Assembly (NCBI GenBank): GCA_016874655.1
Contig: VGTO01000005.1
Span: 1 to 39,165 of the forward strand
Source of the DNA: Bacillota bacterium
Lineage (GTDB): Bacteria; Bacillota; Dethiobacteria; DTU022
DNA length: 39,165 nucleotides
Direction: 5' to 3'
This document shows, piece after piece, positions 1 to 7,561 of the stretch. The notes beneath the pieces were generated by a model that ran no database searches, had not been told where the DNA came from, and saw only the letters and a list, made by a program, of their open reading frames with translations. The position numbers and the translations under genes were made by a program. The stretch's first letter is position 1; every line of letters begins with the position of its first letter.

Positions 1-786
1 ATTCTGATCACTGTAAACCGAAATGTAGGGACGGGTAACCCTGCCTTTGAGATAGTCAAAAGTAATTTGATCGGGCTGGATATAGCCGCACTTACCACCA
101 GCTTCTATCGCCATATTGGCCATAGTCAGTCTGCCATCCATCGGTAAGTTGTCTATTACCGGCCCGGCAAACTCCATCGCCCGGTATCGGGCTCCTTCGA
201 CCCCGATCTGGCCGATCGTAAAGAGGATCAGGTCTTTACCACTCACCCATGGCGCAAGAGTTCCTTTGTATTCAAAACGCATTGTGTGCGGCACCTTGAA
301 CCAGGTTTCACCAATCGCCATTGCCGCAGCCAGGTCGGTGCTGCCAACCCCGGTTGCAAAAGCGCCAAGTGCCCCGTATGTGCAGGTGTGGGAATCGGCG
401 CCAATAATGACCGCGCCGGGCCAGACCAGGCCTTTTTCAGGAAGAAGAGCGTGTTCGATACCCATTCGCCCCACATCATAAAAATGCTTGATGCCTTGCT
501 GATCAGCAAAAAGTCGCACAACCTTTACCTGTTCTGCAGAAGCAATGTCCTTGTTAGGGGTAAAATGATCGGGCACCAACACTATCCGGTCCGGATCATA
601 AACCCGATCGAGTCCGAAACGTTTAAATTCTCTGATCGCCACTGGGGCAGTTACATCGTTGCCAAGAGCCAGATCAACAATTACACTAACCAAATCCCCG
701 GGTGCTACTTTTGCCTGGCCGGCTTTTGCCGCCAAGATCTTCTCAACCATTGTTGATCCACTATAGCGGAACTGTTCTGTGTTCAT
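1..786 (-). CDS. leuC: 3-isopropylmalate dehydratase large subunit (partial, C-terminus off the left edge)
   Basis: LeuC isomerises 2-isopropylmalate to 3-isopropylmalate in leucine synthesis; it works with a small subunit LeuD and carries a [4Fe-4S] cluster. The reading frame stays open from the ATG at 786 to base 1, giving 262 codons without a stop. The protein has the aconitase-family stretch GADSHTCTYGALGAFATGVG at about residues 129-148, including the cluster-region Cys, and an N-terminal region typical of the shorter clostridial/archaeal type. A GAGG sequence lies just upstream of the start. It follows ilvN by 72 bases on the same strand and is probably the next gene of the T-box-controlled branched-chain operon. 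Homoaconitase is the main alternative, since the two families are close and the C-terminal half is not visible; the ilv context favours LeuC. Confidence 0.88.
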   Translation of the reverse strand, partial: MNTEQFRYSGSTMVEKILAAKAGQAKVAPGDLVSVIVDLALGNDVTAPVAIREFKRFGLDRVYDPDRIVLVPDHFTPNKDIASAEQVKVVRLFADQQGIKHFYDVGRMGIEHALLPEKGLVWPGAVIIGADSHTCTYGALGAFATGVGSTDLAAAMAIGETWFKVPHTMRFEYKGTLAPWVSGKDLILFTIGQIGVEGARYRAMEFAGPVIDNLPMDGRLTMANMAIEAGGKCGYIQPDQITFDYLKGRVTRPYISVYSDQN

Positions 787-858
787 ATGATGTCCTCTTT
801 CTGTATACTGCTTATGCTTTTTTAAGATGGTAATAACGGATTAGTGCTGTAATATAAA

Positions 859-1353
859 TTAAGCTTCCCGGGTTGTTTTCGCTCCTCTGAGCAGAGCTAC
901 CTTCCCGGTGCGGACGATCTCCTTGATACCAAAGTGCTCAAGCATCATTTTAATTGCCTCAAGCTTATCTTCTGTCCCGGTTACCTCGATGATCATTGAA
1001 TCGGGTGAGACATCAACCACCTTGCCCCTAAAGGTCTCAACAATCTGCTGGATATCACTGCGACTGCCGGTCTCGGACCTGACCTTGATCAGCATCAGCT
1101 CACGCATTACTGAAGGTTCCTTCGATAGGTTGCTGACTTTCAAGACATTGATCAACTTGTGCAACTGTTTCATTACCTGTTCAATTACCGGATCGCTGCC
1201 CTCAACGGTGATCGTCATCCGAGCCACACCGGGTGTGACTGTTTCTCCAACAGCAATATTTTCAATATTAAACCCGCGCCTGCTGAACAGACCTGAAATC
1301 CTGGTCAGAGCGCCAGCTTTATTCTCGACGAGAATTGCCAAAACATGTTTCAT
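859..1353 (-). CDS. ilvN: acetolactate synthase small (regulatory) subunit
   Basis: This is the regulatory subunit of acetohydroxyacid synthase, which binds the catalytic subunit IlvB and normally confers feedback inhibition by valine. At 164 aa it has the family's usual length. It opens with an ACT domain (about residues 4-75, with the motif ENKAGALTRISGLFSRRGFN) followed by the small-subunit C-terminal domain. Its ATG overlaps the ilvB stop by one base (TAATG), which indicates translational coupling with ilvB. It lies between ilvB and leuC on the minus strand. ilvC, which often follows ilvN, is not here. Confidence 0.95.
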   Translation of the reverse strand: MKHVLAILVENKAGALTRISGLFSRRGFNIENIAVGETVTPGVARMTITVEGSDPVIEQVMKQLHKLINVLKVSNLSKEPSVMRELMLIKVRSETGSRSDIQQIVETFRGKVVDVSPDSMIIEVTGTEDKLEAIKMMLEHFGIKEIVRTGKVALLRGAKTTREA

Positions 1354-3044
1354 TAGAAGTCACCCCCGGTGATGATTTGATTAATCGGGTGATTGGGCGC
1401 TACCATTGGGTATACGTTTTCCTCCGGATTGACCACAAAGTCGATCAAAACAGGTCCCTTTATCCGAAAAGCCTCTTCGATTGCCTGCGTTGCTTCTACT
1501 TCTGTGGAAGCGCGCAGCGCTCTAGCCCCGTAAGCTTCCGCAACTTTAATAAAATCGGGGCTACCAACCAACAGTGTATGAGAATAGCGCTTTTCATAGA
1601 AGAACTCCTGCCACTGGCGAACCATGCCCAGGGAGCCATTATTGATCAGCGCTATCGTTAGATCAAGGTTGTTATTAACCACAGTGGCCAACTCCTGAAT
1701 GTTCATCTGAAAGCTGCCATCGCCGGTGATACAGAGCACTCTCTGTTCGGGAGCAGCAAGACGGGCGCCGATTGCTGCCGGAAAACCATAGCCCATTGTT
1801 CCTAAGCCACCGGAAGTTAAGAATCTTTTCGGTGCACGAATAATAAAATGCTGGGCAGTCCACATCTGGTGCTGCCCCACATCGGTAGCAACGATAGTAT
1901 CGGGCTCGGAAAGCCGGCTTAGTTCCCTGATTACAAATTGCGGCAGCAAGCTGCTGCTGGCGCCTTTTGAGCCAGCTGGCATCGGATATTTTTCTTGCCA
2001 ACTTTCGATTTGCTTAAACCATTTTTCGGTGTTACCGGGCTTTAGTTTGCAAAGCAGATCCTCCAATACCAGGCGCACATCCCCGACAATCGGAATGTCG
2101 ATAATAACGTTTTTGCCGATTTCGGCCGGATCAATGTCAATGTGAATAATTTTTGCTTTTTCTGCGAAGTTTTCGAGCTTCCCCGTAACCCGGTCATCAA
2201 ACCGAACCCCGGCAGCAATGATTAAATCGGTTTCGGTCAGGGCATAGTTGGCAGTTACACTGCCGTGCATACCGGGCATCCCAAGGAATAGACTGTTGTC
2301 GCCCGGAAAAGCGCCGAGGCCCATCAACGATAGGATAACCGGAATCCTTGCTGTCTCAGCCAGTTCACGTAAGACCTGGTCTGCACCGGCCCTGATCAGG
2401 CCTCCCCCGCCAAAGATAACCGGTCTGCGAGCATCACGGATCGCCTTGACCGCCCGGTTAATCTGGCCTGCATGTCCGGAGTAAGTGGGGTTATAGCCGG
2501 CAATGTGGCACTTTTGATCATAATTAAAAGGGGCTTCATGATCAAAGAGATCTTTTGGTATATCGATCAGCACCGGGCCGCGTCTTCCGGTTGAGGCAAT
2601 AAAAAACGCCTCGCTCAAAATGGACGGTAGCTCTTCAACGTTTTTTACCAGGTAATTATGCTTAGTGATCGGCAGGGTAATCCCGGTGATGTCGGCTTCC
2701 TGGAAGGCATCGGTACCGATGAATGGGCTGGCCACCTGACCTGTGATCAAAACAAGGGGGACCGAATCCATGTAGGCGTTGGCTATTCCTGTAACCAGGT
2801 TGGTTGCACCCGGTCCCGAGGTGGCAAAAACCACCCCCGGCTTTCCGGTAACCCGGGCATATCCGTCCGCAGCATGAACTGCCGCCTGTTCGTGTCGTAC
2901 CAACAGATGCTTCAGCGGTGAGTCATAAAGCTGGTTATAGAGGGGGAGCACAGCCCCTCCGGGAAATCCGAAGATCTGGTCGACGCCCTCAATTTCCAGC
3001 GCTTTAAGGATCATCGCTGATCCTTTTACCATTTTATTCTTCAC
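1353..3044 (-). CDS. ilvB: acetolactate synthase large (catalytic) subunit
   Basis: This thiamine-diphosphate and FAD-dependent enzyme condenses two pyruvates to acetolactate, or pyruvate with 2-oxobutyrate, the first shared step of valine, leucine and isoleucine synthesis. The protein has the ThDP N-terminal domain with the catalytic-Glu region (LLVRHEQAAVHAADGYAR), a central FAD-associated domain and the C-terminal ThDP-binding motif GDGSFQMNIQELATVVNNN. Length is about 560 aa, as usual. The frame is open from a GTG at 3053, inside the end of ilvD, but the AAGGG in the last ilvD codons is 8 bases before the GTG at 3044, so I place the start there; an ATG at 3032 is also possible. It is coupled to ilvD upstream and ilvN downstream. 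Confidence 0.95.
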   Translation of the reverse strand: MKNKMVKGSAMILKALEIEGVDQIFGFPGGAVLPLYNQLYDSPLKHLLVRHEQAAVHAADGYARVTGKPGVVFATSGPGATNLVTGIANAYMDSVPLVLITGQVASPFIGTDAFQEADITGITLPITKHNYLVKNVEELPSILSEAFFIASTGRRGPVLIDIPKDLFDHEAPFNYDQKCHIAGYNPTYSGHAGQINRAVKAIRDARRPVIFGGGGLIRAGADQVLRELAETARIPVILSLMGLGAFPGDNSLFLGMPGMHGSVTANYALTETDLIIAAGVRFDDRVTGKLENFAEKAKIIHIDIDPAEIGKNVIIDIPIVGDVRLVLEDLLCKLKPGNTEKWFKQIESWQEKYPMPAGSKGASSSLLPQFVIRELSRLSEPDTIVATDVGQHQMWTAQHFIIRAPKRFLTSGGLGTMGYGFPAAIGARLAAPEQRVLCITGDGSFQMNIQELATVVNNNLDLTIALINNGSLGMVRQWQEFFYEKRYSHTLLVGSPDFIKVAEAYGARALRASTEVEATQAIEEAFRIKGPVLIDFVVNPEENVYPMVAPNHPINQIITGGDF

Positions 3045-3045
3045 T

Positions 3046-4731
3046 TTAATCACCCTTCATTTCAAAAACATCTTCGTCAAGCACGGCTCCTGAAGCAGCT
3101 GATGATACTAATGCCGCGTAGCGTTTCAGATAGCCGTGCGCGATTTTTGGTTTAGGTTTTTTTAGCAACTTCCGGCGCTCCTCAAGTTCCTCTTTTTCCA
3201 CCAGCAGGTCAAGCTTACGGTTCGGCAGATCAATAACAATCTGGTCTCCCTCTTCTACCAAAGCGATCGGCCCGCCGGCAGCCGCCTCGGGAGAGATATG
3301 ACCGATTGAAGCGCCACGGGTGGCTCCCGAAAAACGGCCGTCAGTTATCAACGCCACATCTTCATCCAAACCCATCCCGGCCAGTACGGAAGTAGGGGCA
3401 AGCATTTCTCGCATTCCAGGTCCCCCGCGCGGGCCTTCATAGCGGATTACGACAACACTGCCGGGTTTTATTGAGCCACTGCCAATTGCGTCAACAGCAG
3501 CTTCCTCGCTGTCAAAAACCCTGGCTGTTCCTTCAAATCGCTGCATTTTCTCGGAGACGGCTCCCTGTTTGACCACTCCGCCGTCAGGAGCCAGGCTGCC
3601 GAAAAGAACCGCCAGGCCACCTTCACTGCGATAGGGTTCTTTTACCGGACGGATCACCTGACGATCATAAACCTTCTTATCGGCGACATTCTCCGCCACT
3701 TTTCTGCCGGTAACTGTAATCAATTCGCCATCAAGCAACTTTGCGTCCAAGAGCTCTTTCATTACCGCGCCAACCCCTCCGGCCCGGTGCAGATCTTCAA
3801 TCCGGTCTGCTCCGGCTGGGCTTAAAAGACAGAGCTGAGGTGTTTTACTGCTGATTTTATTAACCTGGTCTAAGTCAAGGCGGTAACCTCTCTCATAAGC
3901 AATAGCCGTTAAGTGCAGCAGAGTATTGGTAGAGCAGCCAAGAGCCATATCCACCGCCAGGGCATTTTCAAACGCCTTCTCAGTCATGATCTGTCCGGCA
4001 GTAATGTTGCTGCGCACCAGATCTAAGATTTGCATACCGGCTTCTTTGGCTAAAATCAGCCGCTCTGAGCTGACGGCCGGAATTGTTCCATTACCGGGCA
4101 GCGCCAAACCGAGCGCCTCGGCCATACAATTCATTGAGTTTGCCGTAAACATACCAGCACAGGAACCACAGCCGGGGCAGGCTTTAGATTCGACATCCAT
4201 TAAGTCCGCTTCGGTAATCCGACCGGCTTTCAAAGCGCCGACGGCTTCAAATACTGTGCTTAAATCGATCTTCTGCTCTTGCCGTCGGCCGGCCAGCATA
4301 GGCCCCCCGCTAACCAGGATTGCCGGCAAATCAAGCCTTGCTGCGGCCATCATCATCCCGGGTGTAATTTTATCGCAGTTGGTGATCAGGACCAGGGCAT
4401 CGAAGCAGTGGGCCTCGGCCATCAACTCAACACTATCGGCTACCACTTCGCGGCTGGCCAGCGAATAGTGCATCCCAGCATGATTCATTGCGATCCCATC
4501 ACAGATGCCGATCGTTGAAAACTCGATCGGTGTTCCACCGTTCATCCGCACTCCCGCTTTAACCGCTTCAGCGATCTGCCGCAGCTGGGTATGCCCGGGA
4601 ACGATCTCATTTGCCGAGTTAACAATCCCGACCAGCGGACGTTCTAGCTCTGCGGGATGAAAGCCGGCCGCCTTGAATAGCGAACGATGCGGCGCGCGGT
4701 CAGCGCCTTTTAAAACCTGGTAACTGCGCAT
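3046..4731 (-). CDS. ilvD: dihydroxy-acid dehydratase
   Basis: IlvD dehydrates 2,3-dihydroxy-isovalerate and 2,3-dihydroxy-3-methylvalerate to the corresponding 2-oxo acids in valine and isoleucine synthesis, using an Fe-S cluster and Mg2+. Family signatures are visible: [11 protein letters not shown] near residue 120 and the cysteine-rich [19 protein letters not shown] near residue 190. The open frame begins at an ATG at 4746, but an AGGAGG lies inside that extension, 6 bases before the ATG at 4731, so the protein most likely starts MRSYQVLKG and is 561 aa, the normal family length; the neighbouring ATG at 4734 is the alternative. The gene lies between ilvE and ilvB in the same operon. Confidence 0.96.
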   Translation of the reverse strand: MRSYQVLKGADRAPHRSLFKAAGFHPAELERPLVGIVNSANEIVPGHTQLRQIAEAVKAGVRMNGGTPIEFSTIGICDGIAMNHAGMHYSLASREVVADSVELMAEAHCFDALVLITNCDKITPGMMMAAARLDLPAILVSGGPMLAGRRQEQKIDLSTVFEAVGALKAGRITEADLMDVESKACPGCGSCAGMFTANSMNCMAEALGLALPGNGTIPAVSSERLILAKEAGMQILDLVRSNITAGQIMTEKAFENALAVDMALGCSTNTLLHLTAIAYERGYRLDLDQVNKISSKTPQLCLLSPAGADRIEDLHRAGGVGAVMKELLDAKLLDGELITVTGRKVAENVADKKVYDRQVIRPVKEPYRSEGGLAVLFGSLAPDGGVVKQGAVSEKMQRFEGTARVFDSEEAAVDAIGSGSIKPGSVVVIRYEGPRGGPGMREMLAPTSVLAGMGLDEDVALITDGRFSGATRGASIGHISPEAAAGGPIALVEEGDQIVIDLPNRKLDLLVEKEELEERRKLLKKPKPKIAHGYLKRYAALVSSAASGAVLDEDVFEMKGD

Positions 4732-4782
4732 CATGAACCTCCTCATCCAAACCCGGAAGATTCGGGTTCTTTTTAGTTACTG

Positions 4783-5658
4783 TTACTCAAGGGGTGTTCC
4801 TTCATTCTGGGTCAGATCCCTGAATAGTTTGATCAGCCGTTTGGTGATCGGCCCTGGTTTACCGCTACCGATCAACCGCTGATCGACCTCGATCACCGGA
4901 ATCACTTCAGCAGCAGTTCCAGTCAGGAAGCATTCTTCAGAGACATATAGATCATGCCGGGTGAAAGGGACATCTCTTAGAGGGATCCCCTCTCTGGCAG
5001 CCAGTTCAATGATCGCTTCGCGGGTAATCCCTTCCAGGATCCCCAAATAGGCTGGCGGGGTAAGCAGCTCTCCGCGGCGATAAATAAAGACATTGTCACC
5101 GGTGCCTTCACAGATGTAGCCCTGGTTGGTCAACATCAGTGCCTCGAGCACACCGGCTCTGTTGGCCTCGATCTTAGCATGAATATTATTGAGGTAGTTA
5201 AGTGACTTGATTTTCGGCTCAAGAGCTTCGGCAATATTACGGCGGGTTGCCACCGTGATCACTTCCAGCCCCTTTTCATAAAGCTCCACCGGGTAGAGGG
5301 TGATTTTGTCAGCAATAATGAACACCTGAGCCTGCTTGCATTTACGTGGGTCCATTCCCAAATCTCCGACGCCCCTGGTCACCACCAGACGAATGTAGGC
5401 ATCACGCAGCTGATTGGCATTAACCGTGTCTATAACCGCCTTGATCATCTCCTCCTGGCTTAAGGGAATCGCCAGTAAGATCGAATGGGCTGACTCGTAA
5501 AGCCTCCTGATATGCTCCGCCAGCCGGAAGACCCTTCCGTTGTAAGCCCTGATCCCTTCAAAAACCCCGTCTCCGTAAAGTAAACCATGATCGAAAACAG
5601 AGATTACCGCTTCTTCATCCGGAACCATCTTGCCATTTAAATAGATTAACCTGCCCAC
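4783..5658 (-). CDS. ilvE: branched-chain amino acid aminotransferase (fold class IV)
   Basis: This PLP-dependent class IV aminotransferase makes the last step to valine, leucine and isoleucine, transferring an amino group from glutamate to the 2-oxo acid. At 291 aa it is the usual length. Motifs include GVFEGIRAYNGRVFRLAEH near residue 32, KSLNYLNNI containing the likely PLP lysine near residue 156, and the cofactor-binding CEGTGDNVFI near residue 185. The start is GTG at 5658, preceded by a near-perfect Shine-Dalgarno AAGGGGTGA. It is the first gene after the T-box leader and so leads the ilvE-D-B-N-leuC operon. D-amino-acid aminotransferases share the fold, but the operon context supports IlvE. 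Confidence 0.93.
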   Translation of the reverse strand: MGRLIYLNGKMVPDEEAVISVFDHGLLYGDGVFEGIRAYNGRVFRLAEHIRRLYESAHSILLAIPLSQEEMIKAVIDTVNANQLRDAYIRLVVTRGVGDLGMDPRKCKQAQVFIIADKITLYPVELYEKGLEVITVATRRNIAEALEPKIKSLNYLNNIHAKIEANRAGVLEALMLTNQGYICEGTGDNVFIYRRGELLTPPAYLGILEGITREAIIELAAREGIPLRDVPFTRHDLYVSEECFLTGTAAEVIPVIEVDQRLIGSGKPGPITKRLIKLFRDLTQNEGTPLE

Positions 5659-5693
5659 AAACCATCACCCCTTCAGTTAAGGTATGGAAAAGT

Positions 5694-5726
5694 ATAAAAA
5701 TACCCCTCGCCCAAAGGGGCGAAGGG
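5694..5726 (-). terminator. T-box intrinsic terminator
   Basis: On the minus strand CCCTTCGCCC pairs with GGGCGAGGGG over ten base pairs around a short loop, followed by a U-rich tract (ATTTTTATA). It sits just after the T-box sequence, 36 bases before the ilvE start, and is the terminator arm of the switch. The alternative antiterminator would pair the 5' side of this stem with the T-box sequence. Confidence 0.9.
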
Positions 5727-5954
5727 AAATCCTCCGCGGTACCACCCTTTTTAACTGCTCTCTGTCAGCAAAGAGATAGTGCACTCAGTGATATTGATAA
5801 CGGTATCAACCCGGTCCGGTTTACTTGTAAATTTCAACCGGACGGCTCCAGACCGACTTTCAGTACCTGGCTTTGCCGGTTTTCAGCTGCTCCGACTCTC
5901 TGTAAAAGCTGGTCGCCTACTCCTGTCCTTCCTGGCCGTTACTTAAAAGATTGC
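5694..5954 (-). promoter_or_regulatory. T-box leader controlling the ilvE-D-B-N-leuC operon
   Basis: A T-box riboswitch senses uncharged tRNA and lets transcription continue when the cognate amino acid is scarce. The diagnostic sequence AGGGTGGTACCGCGG lies at 5734-5748 and is followed by an intrinsic terminator. Upstream are Stem I signatures: GGAGTAGGCGA (AGTA/GA motif) and TTACAGAGAG. A hairpin GTCCGGTT/AACCGGAC separates Stem I from the antiterminator region. By spacing from the conserved TGAA, the likely specifier triplet is GUC (5855-5857), a valine codon. That fits the genes controlled, but I did not fold the RNA, so the specifier call is tentative. Confidence 0.93.
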
Positions 5955-5959
5955 CTCTC

Positions 5960-5988
5960 ATTATAGCTTCACAGCCCTTTGGTGTCAA
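5960..5988 (-). promoter_or_regulatory. sigma-A-type promoter of the T-box/ilv operon
   Basis: On the minus strand there is TTGACA (5983-5988), a 17-base spacer and TATAAT (5960-5965), a full consensus match. Expected transcription start is near 5953, just ahead of the T-box Stem I. Confidence 0.9.
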
Positions 5989-6042
5989 CCGATAGCAGGC
6001 ATTTTTCAGGCATATGCTAGTTGCTTTCCATTGATCACTATG

Positions 6043-7542
6043 CTACGCCGGATAGGCAGAATGATCATCGTCTCCGGAAAGTAGCCGCTCGTCGACCCCG
6101 TAAAGGTTTTCAGGCTTCAACTCGTTCGCTGAAGGGCTTTTTGGTTTGGTGGTATTTACCACTTTGCCGCTCTCGCAACTGCTGGTCAGTTCGAGCGGAG
6201 GCAGTTCGCCTCTTCGTCTTTTGAAAAAATCGAGAGCGACGTTAGGAAATATAATATATGAAAGCAGGTCTTCATCCTGTTCCATGTATGCTTCAATTTC
6301 ACGTCGGGCGTCTTCAAGCTGAGGAGCCAACTGGTCAGCCGGCCTGCCGCTGATTGGCTTTTCACCTTTTAATACTTTTTTTAGTAGTTCGGCATTAACC
6401 AACCCCGGTGGACGACCGTATAACCCGCGTAGATAATTTTTTATTTCCGTCGATACCATTTTGTACCGTTCGCCAGTCAGCACGTTAACCACTGCCTGGG
6501 TGCCTACAATCTGGCTACTGGGTGTAACCAGCGGGGGAAAACCAAGATCTTCCCTGACCCTGGGCACCTCTTCGAGAACCTCGCGTAGAAGATGGGTGGC
6601 CTTCTGCTCAGCCAGCTGAGAGGTAAGATTCGAGATCATTCCCCCGGGAATCTGATAGCTGAGAACATTTGTATCAACACCCATCACTTCCCGGGGCACC
6701 TCGTAACTACAGCTGATCTCCTTGAAATAATCACTGACCTGCGAGAGAAGCAGTAAGTCGAGCCCAGTATCATAAGCCGTGCCCTTCAGCGCTGCTACCA
6801 GGGTGTCGGTAGCCGGCTGGCTGGCACCCATGGCCAAGGCGGCATTGGCTGTATCGATTACATCAACCCCGGCTTCAACCGCCTTCAGGTAAGCCATCGA
6901 TGCCATGCCACTGGTATAATGACAGTGCAGCTGCACCGGAAGCCCGACATCTTCTTTCAGACGCTTGACCAGGTCATAGGCATCATAAGGGGCAATCAGG
7001 CCGGCCATGTCTTTGATGCAGATTGAGTCAGCGCCGAGTGCTTTTAATTCATGCCCGACTTGCACAAAATAATCATTGCTATGAAAGGGGCTGATTGTAT
7101 AGCTGATCGTTCCCTGGGCGTGAGCTCCTTCCTGTTTGGTGGTGCGAATAGCCTGCTCCATATTGCGCAGGTCATTTAAGGCATCAAAGATGCGGATAAT
7201 GTCGATCCCGTTGGCAACCGCTTTTTTCACAAACTCTTCCAGCACATCATCCGGATAGTGGCGGTAGCCGACAATATTCTGACCGCGCAGCAGCATTTGC
7301 AGTTTCGTATTTTTCAAACCCTTACGCAGCTGCCTCAGCCGTTCCCATGGATCTTCATCGAGGAAGCGCATGCAGGCATCGAAAGTCGCCCCACCCCAGA
7401 CTTCAAGGGAGTGATAACCGATCTGATCCATCAGCTCGACTATAGGCAACATTTCAACCAGCCGCATCCGAGTGGCCAGCAGCGACTGATGGGCATCGCG
7501 CAGTGAAGTATCGGTGATACCTACTTTCCTCTTTTCCGGCAT
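6043..7542 (-). CDS. pyruvate/oxaloacetate carboxyltransferase subunit without biotinyl domain (PycB/OadA/5S type)
   Basis: The protein belongs to the carboxyltransferase family that moves CO2 between biotin and pyruvate/oxaloacetate (pyruvate carboxylase subunit B, oxaloacetate decarboxylase alpha, transcarboxylase 5S). Visible are the DRE-TIM-like start TDTSLRDAHQSLLATRMR (residues 11-28), the metal/lysine region ICIKDMAGLIAPYDAYDLV and the metal-binding HCHYTSGMAS, then the PYC_OADA domain up to about residue 455. At 499 aa it is shorter than full OadA/PycB. The C-terminal biotin-carrier domain with its AMKM lysine is missing; the end is a Ser/Asp-rich tail. Biotin must therefore come from a separate carrier, as in the 5S subunit. 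It lies 19 bases after gyrA and may be cotranscribed. The exact reaction is not fixed by sequence. Confidence 0.85.
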   Translation of the reverse strand: MPEKRKVGITDTSLRDAHQSLLATRMRLVEMLPIVELMDQIGYHSLEVWGGATFDACMRFLDEDPWERLRQLRKGLKNTKLQMLLRGQNIVGYRHYPDDVLEEFVKKAVANGIDIIRIFDALNDLRNMEQAIRTTKQEGAHAQGTISYTISPFHSNDYFVQVGHELKALGADSICIKDMAGLIAPYDAYDLVKRLKEDVGLPVQLHCHYTSGMASMAYLKAVEAGVDVIDTANAALAMGASQPATDTLVAALKGTAYDTGLDLLLLSQVSDYFKEISCSYEVPREVMGVDTNVLSYQIPGGMISNLTSQLAEQKATHLLREVLEEVPRVREDLGFPPLVTPSSQIVGTQAVVNVLTGERYKMVSTEIKNYLRGLYGRPPGLVNAELLKKVLKGEKPISGRPADQLAPQLEDARREIEAYMEQDEDLLSYIIFPNVALDFFKRRRGELPPLELTSSCESGKVVNTTKPKSPSANELKPENLYGVDERLLSGDDDHSAYPA

Positions 7543-7561
7543 TTACCGCGCCACTCCTTTC

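Noticed and set aside
116-756. Open frames on the plus strand opposite leuC
   Set aside because: They are shadows of the leuC frame on the minus strand, which runs through 1-786 without a stop and has clear aconitase-family motifs.
4750-4768. Hairpin AACCCG/CGGGTT between ilvE and ilvD
   Set aside because: The T-run is on the wrong strand for the ilv operon, and the genes downstream are clearly in the same operon; at most it is an mRNA-processing or attenuating stem.
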